Assembly: GCF_014892515.1 (NCBI RefSeq)
Contig: NZ_JADBGR010000056.1
Location: forward strand, 1-64,000
DNA: 64,000 nt
Reading direction: 5' to 3'
Source: Myceligenerans pegani
Lineage (GTDB): Bacteria; Actinomycetota; Actinomycetes; Actinomycetales; Cellulomonadaceae
This document shows positions 14,875 through 24,067 of the stretch, piece after piece. Below the pieces are notes generated by a model. That model made no database searches and had not been told where the DNA came from. It saw nothing but the letters and a program-made list of their open reading frames with translations. Numbering within the stretch: the stretch's first letter is position 1; each line of letters opens with the position of its first letter. Position numbers and translations under genes: made by a program.

Positions 14875-17800
14875 ATGACGCTGCACAAGCTGTCTGCGGG
14901 GTCGGGGTATGAGTACCTGACCCGGCAGGTTGCTGCCGCCGATTCCACGGAACTGGGCAATTCGCCGCTGGCGGACTACTACGCGGCCAAGGGTGAGGCG
15001 CCGGGCCGGTGGATCGGTTCGGGCCTGGGGGACATCGACGGCCTGGCACCGGGGGATCTGGTGACGGCGGAGCAGATGCGCAACCTGTTCGGGCAGGGCC
15101 TGCACCCGCTGTTCGGTGACGAGAACCCGTTGCGGCTCGGTGCCGCGTACCGCACGTACTCGAACGAGCGCGCCGTGAAGTTCGCGGTGGAGGTCGTGCG
15201 GCGGATCGAGCAGGAAAATGCTGCGGCGGGTCGCCCGGCCAAGGCGCGGCCGGATCGGGCGATGGTGGCGCGGATCCGCTCGGAGGTCGCGGCGGAGTTC
15301 TTCGTCGAGGATCACGGCCGGTTGCCGAAGGACGCGCGGGAGCTTGCGGGTGCGGTAGCGCGGTATTCGCGGTTCCGTACGGCGGTGGCGGGGTTTGATC
15401 TGACGTTCTCCCCGGTCAAGTCCGTCTCGGTGCTGTGGGCGCTGGCGCCCATGCAGGTGGCCCGGCGGATCGAGGCCGCGCACGAGGCGGCCTTCGCGGA
15501 GGCGCTGCGGTTCATCGAGGAACACGCCCTGTACACGCGGGAGGGTGCGAACGGTGCCCGGCAGGTGGAGGTGAGCGGCCTGCTCGGAACGGCGTTCACT
15601 CACCGCGATTCGCGGGCCGGTGATCCGGACCTGCACACGCATGTCGCGGTCGCGAACAAGGTCCGCACGCGGGAGGGCAGGTGGCTGACGATCTACGGCA
15701 AGGTGTTGTACGAGCACGTCGTGGCCGCCTCGGAGGTGTACAACACCGCCCTGGAACGCCACCTCGCGGACGATCTGGGGTTGGAGTTCGCCGAGCGGCC
15801 CGCCGCTCCCGGTAAGCGGCCGGTGCGCGAGATCGTCGGGGTGGACGCGGAGCTGTGTGAGGCGTGGTCGGCGCGCCGCGTAGCGGTCGTGGCCCGGCAG
15901 CGGGAGCTAACGATCGAGTTCGAGGCGGTCCATGGGCGACCGCCGTCCAAGTCCGAGGCGTACGGGCTGGCGCAGCAGGCGAACCTAGAGACCCGCGAGG
16001 CCAAGCACGAACCCCGATCCCTGGCCGAACAGCGCGCCACCTGGCGCAGCCAGGCCGTCGCGCTGCTCGGCGAGCAGGGCGTGCGGAACATGCTGGACAA
16101 CGTCCTCGGTGCCGATGCCCCCGCACCCCGGGAAGCGGTGACGACCAAGTGGGTGGAGAACGTGGCCGCGCGCGTGGTCGGGGAACTCGAGGCGCGGGCC
16201 GCGACGTGGCAGGACTGGCACCTGCACGCCGAAGCAATGCGGCAGATCCGCGCCGCCGCAGACGGCGTCGACCTGCCAGCCGAACACTTGACGCAGGTGA
16301 CCGCGCAGGTGGTAGACGCGGCGCGGTCGCGGTGTGTGAATCTGACTCCGGACCTGGACGAAGTAGCCGAGCCGGCTGCGTTGCGCCGCTCGGACGGGGT
16401 GAGCGTGTACCGGCACACCGGCGCCGACCGGTACACGACAGCCCGCATCCTCGCCGCCGAGGAACGCATCCTGGCCGCCGCAGGCCGCACCGATGGCGCC
16501 GCCGTCGCGGCCGACGACGTCGACCTGGCCATGCTGGAACTACACGCCGGCGGCCTGCGGCTCAACGACGCGCAACGAAACCTCGTGACCCGGATGGCTG
16601 CCAGCGGGCGGCGCGTCGAGGTTGGTGTGGCTCCGGCGGGCACGGGCAAGACGACCGCGATGCGCGCTCTGACCCACACCTGGCGACAAGCCGGCGGACG
16701 CGGAGGCGCGGGCGGGAACGTGATCGGACTGGCACCATCGGCCGCCGCCGCAGCAGCCCTGCGGGGCGCGACCGGCATGCCGTGCGACACCCTGGCGAAG
16801 GTCATCGAGGAACTGCACCACACCGGCCAGCGGAGCCGGGGCGGGCCGCCGTCGTGGCTGACCGCGATCGGCCCCGACACGCTCGTCATCATCGACGAAG
16901 CCGCCATGGCCGACACCCTCACCCTCGACACCGTCATCGCGTTCGCGATCGGGCGTGAGGCGTCGGTGCGGCTGGTCGGGGACGATCAGCAGCTCGCCGC
17001 GATCGGCGCCGGAGGCATCCTGCGCAACCTCGACCACACCATCGGTGCCATGCGGCTCGACGAGCCGGTCAGGTTCACCGACCCGGCCGAGGCCACCGCC
17101 ACCCTCGCCCTGCGCGACGGTGACCCGTCCGCGCTCGGCTTCTACCTCGACCACGACCGCGTCCACGTCACCGACCAGACCACCGTGGCCGACCGTGTGT
17201 ATGCCGCCTGGGCGAACGACCGCGCCGCCGGACTCGACGCGCTCATGCTCGCCCCCACCCGCGATCTGGTGGCCGAACTCAACCAGCGCGCACAAGCCGA
17301 CCGGCTCACCGAGCTCGACGACCGTGCCGTCGGACGCGGGACGGCGCTCTCGGACGGGCACACCGCGTACGTGGGCGAGGTGATCCTGACTCGGCACAAC
17401 GACCGACGCCTGCGCATCACGGGCACGGACTGGGTCAAGAACGGCGACCGATGGACCGTCACGAAGGTCCGCAGGAACGGCGCGCTCACGGCTCGCCATC
17501 ACGCGACTGGCCTGAGTGTCACGCTTCCGGCCGCCTACCTCGCCGAGCATACGCAACTTGGGTACGCGTCCACTGTCCATACCGCACAGGGAGTTACCGC
17601 CGACACGACCCATGGCATCCTCACCGGCACGGAGTCGCGGCAACTGCTGTACACGATGCTCACCCGAGGCAGGCACGCCAACCACGTCCATGTCCTCACC
17701 GCCTGCCCCGACGCTGCCCTCTCCGGCAGTGACATCCACATGCCGACGCTGTTCGACCTTGGCGCCCTCGACACCGCGACCGAAACCCTCGAAGGCGTCC

Positions 17801-18855
17801 TCGCCCGCGACGGCGCCGCCATCTCCGCAACCAGCGTCGCCCAGCACGCCGCCGCACCCGCCACCCGACTCCACCAAGCCGCCCTCCGCTACGAAGACGC
17901 CGTCCACGCCGCCGCCGAGCACCTCATCGGCCCGCAGCGCACCGACCAGATCGCCCAGCACGCCGAACGAGCACTCCCCGAACTCACCGACCAGCCCGCC
18001 TGGCCCGCCCTCCGCGCCCGGCTCACCCTGGCCGAAGCCGACGGCCACGACGCCACGCGATTGCTCGACTGCGCCATCATCCAGCGCGAACTGACCACTG
18101 CCGAGGATCAGGCCGCAGTCCTGACCTGGCGCGTCGACCGACTCGCACCCGCCGGAAAAGGGCCACTGCCGTGGCTCCCGGCTGTCCCGCGCGGTCTTAC
18201 AAGCGCACCGGAATGGTGCCAGTACGTGACTGCTCGCGCCGCCCAGGTCCACGACCTCACCGACCACGTACTCACACAGTCGCGCCGTGTCAGCACAGAG
18301 CGAGCGGAGGAACCTGTTTGGATGCCCACTGACGGCATGCTGCCAGACGACCTCTCCGCGAGGGTCGCGGTCTGGCGCGCGGCCACGGACGTCGCCGAGG
18401 CCGACCGGCGCCCGACTGGCGCGACACAGCACCATCCTGCGCTTCGCGCCCATCAGCGCGCGCTGGAACGTCGCCTCGCCGAGCACCTGCACGAGCTGGC
18501 CCGACGTACATGGGAACCGGTCGTCGTGGCCGCCGCCGGACGACGCGACCAAGAGACCGACACCCTGGCGGACTACCTCGAACAGATGCGCCGCCTCGGC
18601 CTCGATCCCGCCGCACGGCTGCGCGAGGCAATAGCCCGCGGTCTGCTGCCCGATGACTACCCCACCGCAGCCCTCACCTCACGAATCATCCACGACCGCG
18701 ACGCCGCCGGAGCCGAGCATGACGCCAGACCAGAGCACAAGCACGCCCCAGCTCGGACGCGCTCTCCCGCCCGCCCGCAGTCACCCGATCACTACCTCGG
18801 CCCACCTCACGATCACGACACCGGTCAAGACCACGGGCAAGGCATCGGAATCTGA
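14875..18855 (+). CDS. MobF-type relaxase-helicase (TraA/TrwC-like)
   Basis: A 1326-aa conjugative relaxase that would nick oriT, hold the strand through Tyr and unwind the DNA. ATG at 14875 gives the usual start MTLHKLSAGSGYEYLTRQV, with candidate catalytic Tyr12/Tyr14; GTG starts at 14833 and 14869 are also in frame. The metal-binding His are 243, 254 and 256 (FTHRDS...LHTHVAVAN). A RecD-like helicase follows, with Walker A PAGTGKT near 589 and Walker B IIDEAAM near 673. The final 350 residues are helical and charged. It is complete. No coupling protein gene is adjacent, suggesting mobilization by a helper. Confidence 0.92.
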   Translation: MTLHKLSAGSGYEYLTRQVAAADSTELGNSPLADYYAAKGEAPGRWIGSGLGDIDGLAPGDLVTAEQMRNLFGQGLHPLFGDENPLRLGAAYRTYSNERAVKFAVEVVRRIEQENAAAGRPAKARPDRAMVARIRSEVAAEFFVEDHGRLPKDARELAGAVARYSRFRTAVAGFDLTFSPVKSVSVLWALAPMQVARRIEAAHEAAFAEALRFIEEHALYTREGANGARQVEVSGLLGTAFTHRDSRAGDPDLHTHVAVANKVRTREGRWLTIYGKVLYEHVVAASEVYNTALERHLADDLGLEFAERPAAPGKRPVREIVGVDAELCEAWSARRVAVVARQRELTIEFEAVHGRPPSKSEAYGLAQQANLETREAKHEPRSLAEQRATWRSQAVALLGEQGVRNMLDNVLGADAPAPREAVTTKWVENVAARVVGELEARAATWQDWHLHAEAMRQIRAAADGVDLPAEHLTQVTAQVVDAARSRCVNLTPDLDEVAEPAALRRSDGVSVYRHTGADRYTTARILAAEERILAAAGRTDGAAVAADDVDLAMLELHAGGLRLNDAQRNLVTRMAASGRRVEVGVAPAGTGKTTAMRALTHTWRQAGGRGGAGGNVIGLAPSAAAAAALRGATGMPCDTLAKVIEELHHTGQRSRGGPPSWLTAIGPDTLVIIDEAAMADTLTLDTVIAFAIGREASVRLVGDDQQLAAIGAGGILRNLDHTIGAMRLDEPVRFTDPAEATATLALRDGDPSALGFYLDHDRVHVTDQTTVADRVYAAWANDRAAGLDALMLAPTRDLVAELNQRAQADRLTELDDRAVGRGTALSDGHTAYVGEVILTRHNDRRLRITGTDWVKNGDRWTVTKVRRNGALTARHHATGLSVTLPAAYLAEHTQLGYASTVHTAQGVTADTTHGILTGTESRQLLYTMLTRGRHANHVHVLTACPDAALSGSDIHMPTLFDLGALDTATETLEGVLARDGAAISATSVAQHAAAPATRLHQAALRYEDAVHAAAEHLIGPQRTDQIAQHAERALPELTDQPAWPALRARLTLAEADGHDATRLLDCAIIQRELTTAEDQAAVLTWRVDRLAPAGKGPLPWLPAVPRGLTSAPEWCQYVTARAAQVHDLTDHVLTQSRRVSTERAEEPVWMPTDGMLPDDLSARVAVWRAATDVAEADRRPTGATQHHPALRAHQRALERRLAEHLHELARRTWEPVVVAAAGRRDQETDTLADYLEQMRRLGLDPAARLREAIARGLLPDDYPTAALTSRIIHDRDAAGAEHDARPEHKHAPARTRSPARPQSPDHYLGPPHDHDTGQDHGQGIGI

Positions 18856-18936
18856 AATGCGGAAACCACAGGGTGGAGTCTGTTACCAGTTACTGCACAG
18901 CAATCGACGAGTTGGCTGGCGGGCCCGAACAGCTTA

Positions 18937-20016
18937 CTACGCCGAATCTCCTTCCGAAATATTCCACCTGCTGATCCATTCCATCATTGCCTCGATATCT
19001 ATTGGTTCGATCTTGAGCCCCAGATCGCCGAGGGGATGCGTCGAAGAGTCGAAACACAGAACCTCGTGTGCAGCAAGGTCCCGTTCTATACGTGCAGCGA
19101 GTGCTGCATCGGACTTAGCGTCTCCACTCGGGTGGATAGAAACCGCGATCGTGCGACTCGGCCCTGCGTTCAGGGCGTCTACGATATGATTGTCCTGTTC
19201 GGCCAACGAGTGGCCGAACACGATGGTGTCGTACGAATCTTCGTAGAGGTGGTCATAGCAGTACCGGAGGTACTCAGAAGCTCCAATAGTGTTCAACTTT
19301 TGTCGAGGCGTTCCTTCACTTACGAATAATGGCTGTCGACGAGACTCGGGGGAGTACTGTTGCAGCACGTCGAGTAGCGATCCGCCAGGAGGGTCATTTT
19401 TCCACTTCCCGTCGCGCCCCTGATCGTCATGCCAAAGATGAAGAGCCCCGTGTAGATAGTAGATCGCAGTCCAGTCTCGATACCAGCGGTTCGCCGTATC
19501 CTCATCAAATGTGTAGTCAGGTTTTGTCCAGAAGAAGTCCTTGATCCTGAGTTCTGCCTGATTGCTCGCGGATCGCAGTGCGGCGGACTGCATATGCGCC
19601 CAGTACAGACAGAGGTCGTAGTTGGTCGTGAAAACAGACCGGTGCTTGGCTATCTCTTCAGCGATTAGCGTGTGGGTGGAATCTGGAACTCCGGCCCAGT
19701 CGACGTGTGCCCTGCTGACAGTCTTCAACAGCGCGTCCCGGACGGCGGCGTACGCATTGTCGATAAGCGTAGTAGGGAGCCCTACGGCGTCATCGACGAT
19801 GCGGGCATGGTGGATTGCCGCAAGCACTTCCTCGAAGTTGGTTGTGCGCAGGTCATCGAACACCCTGCTTGCAGAGTCCGTAAGGTCCGCCTGCTCATAC
19901 AAGTTCTTATACCAGAACCCGTCCCAGAGATTCATGCTAAGTCCGTTGCCAATAAGCAGCGTGGGCCAGGTTCGTTCTTGGATCTCATCCCACTTTCGGA
20001 GTTCGTTTCCGACCAC
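18937..20016 (-). CDS. SIR2-like DUF4917 family protein, candidate defence effector
   Basis: A 359-aa protein. GTG at 20016 is chosen because GGAGG lies 6 nt upstream. SIR2-fold signatures are visible: LLIGNGLSMNLWDGF near residue 16 (nucleotide loop), VFTTNYD near 125, YLHGALHLWHDD near 190 and TIVFGHSLAEQDNHI near 275. SIR2-like proteins often deplete NAD+ in anti-phage systems, and DUF4917 is uncharacterised to my knowledge. The gene has visibly lower GC and more A/T third positions than its neighbours, suggesting separate transfer. It lies between relaxase and integrase, a usual cargo position. Confidence 0.8.
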   Translation of the reverse strand: MVGNELRKWDEIQERTWPTLLIGNGLSMNLWDGFWYKNLYEQADLTDSASRVFDDLRTTNFEEVLAAIHHARIVDDAVGLPTTLIDNAYAAVRDALLKTVSRAHVDWAGVPDSTHTLIAEEIAKHRSVFTTNYDLCLYWAHMQSAALRSASNQAELRIKDFFWTKPDYTFDEDTANRWYRDWTAIYYLHGALHLWHDDQGRDGKWKNDPPGGSLLDVLQQYSPESRRQPLFVSEGTPRQKLNTIGASEYLRYCYDHLYEDSYDTIVFGHSLAEQDNHIVDALNAGPSRTIAVSIHPSGDAKSDAALAARIERDLAAHEVLCFDSSTHPLGDLGLKIEPIDIEAMMEWISRWNISEGDSA

Positions 20017-20318
20017 GTTCGTCCTCCAGGTTCGTATTATTTGGGACTGCCCGGACCGGTCGACACGTCTTCGTCGATGAGTCGACCGCAAGGGGGCAGG
20101 GCGTCTTCAGCGTAGAGGGTTTCGCATTCGATAGGTGCCATGCGGCCAGGGCTGGAACTCTTTCGCAGTGGAGCCATGTCGAGCGTGATCCTTGCCTCGA
20201 ACGTCGCAGTTCCATGCTGTCCGGCTGAGGAAAGCAGGGCTGAGCGGCGCACCCTTTTGGGGCAACGGCAGCCACAGCGACTGGCTGCCAGTCTTGACTC
20301 GGAGCCCCAAGCGATCCG
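20017..20318. other. 302-bp spacer upstream of the DUF4917 gene
   Basis: It holds the presumed promoter of the DUF4917 gene. Weak minus-strand frames such as 20037-20252 (71 aa) lack a good ribosome-binding site and a recognisable family. A dyad GTCGAC...GTCGAC occurs around 20058-20093. I see no RNA gene. Confidence 0.4.
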
Positions 20319-20693
20319 CTACTCATGGTCAGGCGTCCTCTCGGGTGCATGCCTACGAGCAACCTTGACGATCTTCGCCATGACCTTTTGCCGTGTGCGG
20401 GAGGCGAAGGCGGCGGCAGTCGGGAGACCGGGGGCGAGTGGCGCTACATGTGGCGCTATCGTTGCCGCCAGCGCGAGACCAATGACCCAGAAGGCGAACC
20501 ACCCCAGCCAGTGGCCCGGCTCAATCACGAGTGCGACCATCCCCGCCTCCGTGAATATGAGCAGGGCAACCACGGCGAAGACGAAAACGTCATGCGCACG
20601 CGAACGGGGCTTGGAGAGACGGCGATCGACCGTGAGCGCCAGTAGGAACACGGGGATGATCTGTGCCAGCGTGGCAGCGGCTTCTTCGGACAT
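20319..20693 (-). CDS. Small membrane protein, three predicted helices
   Basis: A 124-aa protein with hydrophobic segments at about 7-24 (TLAQIIPVFLLALTV), 36-58 (FVFAVVALLIFTEAGMVALVI) and 61-90 (LGWFAFWVIGLALAATIAPHV), followed by a basic cytoplasmic tail (SRTRQKVMAKIVKVARRH). No clear Shine-Dalgarno is seen. It sits between the SIR2-like and nuclease genes on the same strand. Small membrane partners are common in defence loci, but no family is recognised. Confidence 0.6.
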   Translation of the reverse strand: MSEEAAATLAQIIPVFLLALTVDRRLSKPRSRAHDVFVFAVVALLIFTEAGMVALVIEPGHWLGWFAFWVIGLALAATIAPHVAPLAPGLPTAAAFASRTRQKVMAKIVKVARRHAPERTPDHE

Positions 20694-20983
20694 ACCGTTA
20701 CGGTACGGGCAGCATGCCGAGTTCGGCAGGAGCGACCCGACGTTCGAGTGATCGGCCGTCGAGGATGGCGCCCTGCTACCGCCTACTCAATCCCGTCCAC
20801 CCGGCGGGCTCCTGCGCCCGGGGCATCTGGTCCACCGGCCCGGAGGCCAACCTGGGCTACGGCGCGAATCACTCCGTGGTCCCGGTGGCACCGACGAAGC
20901 CAGCGCCGCGGCCGCCGACCCACTATCAAGGAAGCACTCGGCGGCCTTGCTGCCCCAAGCCCGATCTACACCTGCTGGATGGT

Positions 20984-22402
20984 CTATTCTTCCGTTTCGA
21001 AGCCCTCGGCGGCGTCATCTGCCGCGCGTAGTGCAGACGCGTAGTGCAGATGAACGAACGCGACACACACGTCAGCGCGACGGCCTTCTTGCTGGAACCG
21101 GAGCACGGGCCAGCTGGCATGCTCGCCGACGCGTTCGATGTAGGCATCGTGTGCGGTCAGCGCGCGGATAGCGTTCCCCTCCACCGCCTCAAGGTCCTCA
21201 TTTGCGACAAAATAGATCAACATGCCAGTGGTATGGCGCTGGCCCAGGTAGCCGAGCAACTGGTCGAGATCGTCGCGAACGCGTGCCTCCCCGCCCCACC
21301 ACTTGCACTCGCAAACGAACACAACTTCTTCGCCAGTGCCGCGGTCCGTGTCCTTCATCCGGACGGTGATGTCGGTCTTTCCGACGTGCCGGAAGACCTC
21401 ACGATCCGCACCACCGGCGCTCAGCATGTTGAGCGCGATGCAGATCTGGTCCGTGATCCAGTCCTCGTACGCACGCTGAGGCCGATGGAAGGACCTGGGA
21501 TAGCGCTGTGCACCGTTCGCCCATCGGCGAACGGCCACCACGATGTCTGCAAACGTGGTGTCGGTCAGGCCGCGCGGCAGGAGTTGGAGTGCTGCTGGCT
21601 CGGCGGGCGGCGCACCCGCTTCGGCTGTCTGGAGGTCGACCTCCAGTGTCGCCCTGGGGAATCCGAGCGGCCATGAGAGTGCATTCTCGAAGGCTTCGCG
21701 GTTCCGTGCCTCGGACCGGCGTCGTTCGAGGGCCGACACCACCTTGGCAGGCAACGTCGTCTGCCGGTACTCGTTGATCTGGCTTGCGATGCGATCGACG
21801 ATCGGTCGGACCCGGGCGATCTGCTCGTCGACGAAGCTCTTGTGGGCGGAGTGATCGAAGCCCTCGTGATAGGTCCTCGGGTCGATGTGCAGCCGGAACC
21901 ACAAGCACGGCACGTCCCGGTGTTCGCCGACTGTGAATCGCTCCTGCGCCGCTCGAAACTCGAATCGCCGCATCGCGTCCTGCTCGTCGTAGTCATCGCT
22001 GACGAGCGGGTGTGCCCACCCATCACCGTCGAACGGATCGATGGGCTCGACGTCATCAGCCGCATCCGGCCAGGTCAGGAGAAGCGAAGCGTCACCCACG
22101 ACTCCGAAGGCGATCATCTGGACATGCGCATCCGTCTTCGTTGACGGCCCGATCTCGAGCGATGGCCCCTGGAACTGCTTGAACGCGCCCATCTCGACCT
22201 CGCCGCTGAACGCTGGAGGCTCCACGGTGAGATCGCCTAGCACCCGTTCGAGGATGACATCGTCCGGCAGGTCGATTTCCGATTCGGCGAGGGCGCCGAT
22301 CGCCAGGAGGGCGCGGTTTCCCACGTGATGGTCGAGGTATCTCGACAGTGGGTTCGACTCCTTGCGGTAGGTGGTGAAGCATCCAGGGGTCACGAGCATC
22401 AC
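20984..22402 (-). CDS. Putative PD-(D/E)XK nuclease-fold protein
   Basis: A 472-aa protein of no recognised family. Near the C-terminus a restriction-endonuclease-like core is visible: Glu313 in a helix (AYEDWITDQI), Asp344 in KTDITVRM, and Glu365-x-Lys367 in VFVCECKWW, then a helix (DDLDQLLGYL) and the strand GMLIYFV. This order matches the PD-(D/E)XK nuclease fold. The N-terminal 300 residues are unassigned. It starts GTG at 22402 or ATG at 22399. Its position in element cargo next to a SIR2-like gene suggests DNA or RNA defence, which is inference. Confidence 0.65.
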   Translation of the reverse strand: MMLVTPGCFTTYRKESNPLSRYLDHHVGNRALLAIGALAESEIDLPDDVILERVLGDLTVEPPAFSGEVEMGAFKQFQGPSLEIGPSTKTDAHVQMIAFGVVGDASLLLTWPDAADDVEPIDPFDGDGWAHPLVSDDYDEQDAMRRFEFRAAQERFTVGEHRDVPCLWFRLHIDPRTYHEGFDHSAHKSFVDEQIARVRPIVDRIASQINEYRQTTLPAKVVSALERRRSEARNREAFENALSWPLGFPRATLEVDLQTAEAGAPPAEPAALQLLPRGLTDTTFADIVVAVRRWANGAQRYPRSFHRPQRAYEDWITDQICIALNMLSAGGADREVFRHVGKTDITVRMKDTDRGTGEEVVFVCECKWWGGEARVRDDLDQLLGYLGQRHTTGMLIYFVANEDLEAVEGNAIRALTAHDAYIERVGEHASWPVLRFQQEGRRADVCVAFVHLHYASALRAADDAAEGFETEE

Positions 22403-22454
22403 CCTATGAGAGCTGCTGTTAGATCCACCACCACGGACATCACTGACTGAGATT

Positions 22455-23240
22455 TCAGCCGGAATCGGACGTCCGCTGGTGCTCCGCGATCCGGTCGGTG
22501 ATCTGGCTGGCCCGTCGCCGGACTGTGCGTACCGAGATTCCCAGTCGTGCCGCGACCTGTTTAGCGACCGTCGGCGTGGTCAGCCCGCCTCGGCCTCGTT
22601 TCGCGGGCGCGTCGAGTGTGTCGGCGGTGATCCCGAGTTCGGCGAGGAGCCCTAGTTCGTCGTCGTCGGCGATGCCGGCGGCGTGAGCGTCGTCGAGCAC
22701 TTCGCGAAGTTCAGCCGCAGCCGCTAGTGCCTCGTTACGTGAGAGGGGCTGTCCGGGCTCCGGCACGGTCTCGACGGGTGCCGTCACGATCCATGTTCGG
22801 TCGCGGCGCCGTGCGGGCTGCCCGATGCCGAGCTCGGCCATTGTCTCGCGTCGCGCGGTGCCCAGGATCGCGGCAGCGACCTTGTGCGGGCGGCGCCAGT
22901 TGAAGGTTCGGGCCGCGATCCACAGGTTCCCGGCATAGATCGCGTCGATGTCCCCCGAGACGTCCCCCAGCCGGGATACCTCGCGGATTGCGCCGGGCAG
23001 GAGTAGCCAGGTCACCACGTTCGTGGCCGCCTGGTCGCGTAGTCCGATGCGGACCAGCGTGCCGAGACACAGGTCCCGGTCGGCCGGTTCGGCGCGGTCC
23101 ATCCATGTGCGCAAGCCGTCGAGTTCGGCGACCGGAGGCAGGTCGGGCTCCTGCCTGCGCCATGCCGGCCAGCGCTGCCGCGCTCCTCTCATCGTGGTCG
23201 TGTTCTCGTGTTCGACACCCAGGCATCCGGCTATGCTCAT
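22455..23240 (-). CDS. HTH protein of mobile-element type, function unknown
   Basis: A 261-aa protein starting MSIAGCLGVEHENTT at 23240. The C-terminus has a clear helix-turn-helix, TVAKQVAARLGISVRTVRRRASQ near residue 235. The central part (ATNVVTWLLLPGAIREVSRL...AGNLWIAARTFNWRRPHKVAAAILGTARRE) is reminiscent of sigma-factor-like or replication-associated proteins on actinobacterial elements, but I cannot assign it. It diverges from a second HTH gene across a repeat-rich spacer, forming a likely switch region beside the integrase. Confidence 0.6.
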   Translation of the reverse strand: MSIAGCLGVEHENTTTMRGARQRWPAWRRQEPDLPPVAELDGLRTWMDRAEPADRDLCLGTLVRIGLRDQAATNVVTWLLLPGAIREVSRLGDVSGDIDAIYAGNLWIAARTFNWRRPHKVAAAILGTARRETMAELGIGQPARRRDRTWIVTAPVETVPEPGQPLSRNEALAAAAELREVLDDAHAAGIADDDELGLLAELGITADTLDAPAKRGRGGLTTPTVAKQVAARLGISVRTVRRRASQITDRIAEHQRTSDSG

Positions 23241-23321
23241 TTCGCCCGCGTCCTTTCTGCCCGGCAGGGTTTGCAGGGCAGAGGGAAGGTGCGTAGCGAC
23301 TGCCGTCAGGACGCAGCACGA

Positions 23322-23488
23322 ATCAGTCGAATATCGCCCACAAGCGACTCCGGCATATCGGTGGAAGCCGTGTGTCATCCCAGGTGAGAGACCAAATCGA
23401 CGAATCCGCAATAGATCCGATCGAATCTGGTCATAAACACGGCCAAAATGGTCGTGTCCTGCTGGGCGAGATCTGATCGAATATCGTC
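23322..23488. promoter_or_regulatory. Repeat-rich divergent control region
   Basis: GATCCGATCGAATCTGGTC (23414-23432) and GATCTGATCGAATATCGTC (23470-23488) are direct repeats matching at 15 of 19 positions. A third partial copy (ATCAGTCGAATATCG) lies at 23322-23336. Between the two main copies is a dyad, ACACGGCCA-AAA-TGGTCGTGT (23437-23457), with 8 of 9 pairs. The array separates two divergent HTH genes and looks like operators for one or both. Confidence 0.6.
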
Positions 23489-23494
23489 GGGGTC

Positions 23495-24022
23495 GTGGAT
23501 TCTTTGATCGCGCGGGCGCGCCGCGAACGGGGAATGTCGCAGGCTCTGCTGGCGGCCCGGTCGGGCACGTCGCAGCCGACGCTGTCGGCCTACGAGCGCG
23601 GCACGAAGTCCCCCACACTGGCTGTCGTCGGACGCATCCTGGCCGCTACCGGGCATCGGCTGGACATCGTGCCCGCCATCGCCTGGACCCGGCACATCCG
23701 GCCCGGCGGCGGAACTTTCTGGGTCCCCGACCGGCTCTGGCGACTCGAACCCGGCAGAGCCTTCCGCCACATCCCAGCCCACCAAGTCCCCGGACTACGA
23801 GGAACGGGATCGCTCTCGCTCTTCGACCCCCGGGTGCGCGCCCACGTCTACGCGGCACTCCTCAACCACGGCGACCGGCACCAGATCATGCGCCACGTCG
23901 ACGGAGTACTCCTGCTGACCCACTTCGACTACCTCGACCTGGACGACGAGGTCGGTCAGGCATGGGAAACGGTCGCCGCCCGCACCTTCCTCGACGAGAC
24001 CGGCTGGCGGAGGTCCGACTGA
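23495..24022 (+). CDS. XRE-family HTH protein, antitoxin- or excision-regulator-like
   Basis: A 175-aa protein with GTG start at 23495, only 6 bp after an operator-like repeat. The N-terminal XRE domain (residues 1-55) reads IARARRERGMSQALLAARSGTSQPTLSAYERGTKSPTLAVVGRIL. The C-terminal 100 residues are unassigned (WVPDRLWRLEPGRAFRH; LFDPRVRAHVYAALLNHG). The gene converges on the integrase with a 45-bp gap. Autoregulation through the upstream repeats is likely; control of integration or excision is inferred from position. Confidence 0.75.
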   Translation: MDSLIARARRERGMSQALLAARSGTSQPTLSAYERGTKSPTLAVVGRILAATGHRLDIVPAIAWTRHIRPGGGTFWVPDRLWRLEPGRAFRHIPAHQVPGLRGTGSLSLFDPRVRAHVYAALLNHGDRHQIMRHVDGVLLLTHFDYLDLDDEVGQAWETVAARTFLDETGWRRSD

Positions 24023-24067
24023 CCGGCGCCGGGCCGGCCCGATCCCCACGTGTTATCCGTGGTCGCG

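Noticed and set aside
14716-15762. A 348-codon minus-strand frame over the G-free tract and relaxase start
   Set aside because: Composition is an antisense shadow of the relaxase. The part over the tract is Gly/Trp/Val-rich from the absence of C on that strand. No family or RBS.
16540-18552. A 670-codon open frame antisense to the relaxase
   Set aside because: Long antisense frames are common in high-GC genes; no domain or start signal was seen.
20037-20252. 71-codon minus frame upstream of DUF4917
   Set aside because: No start signal, and poor composition relative to neighbours.
20748-21044. Small + frames beginning around MAPCYRLLNP and overlapping the nuclease gene end
   Set aside because: No ribosome-binding site, strange composition and no recognised family; a decayed gene fragment cannot be excluded.
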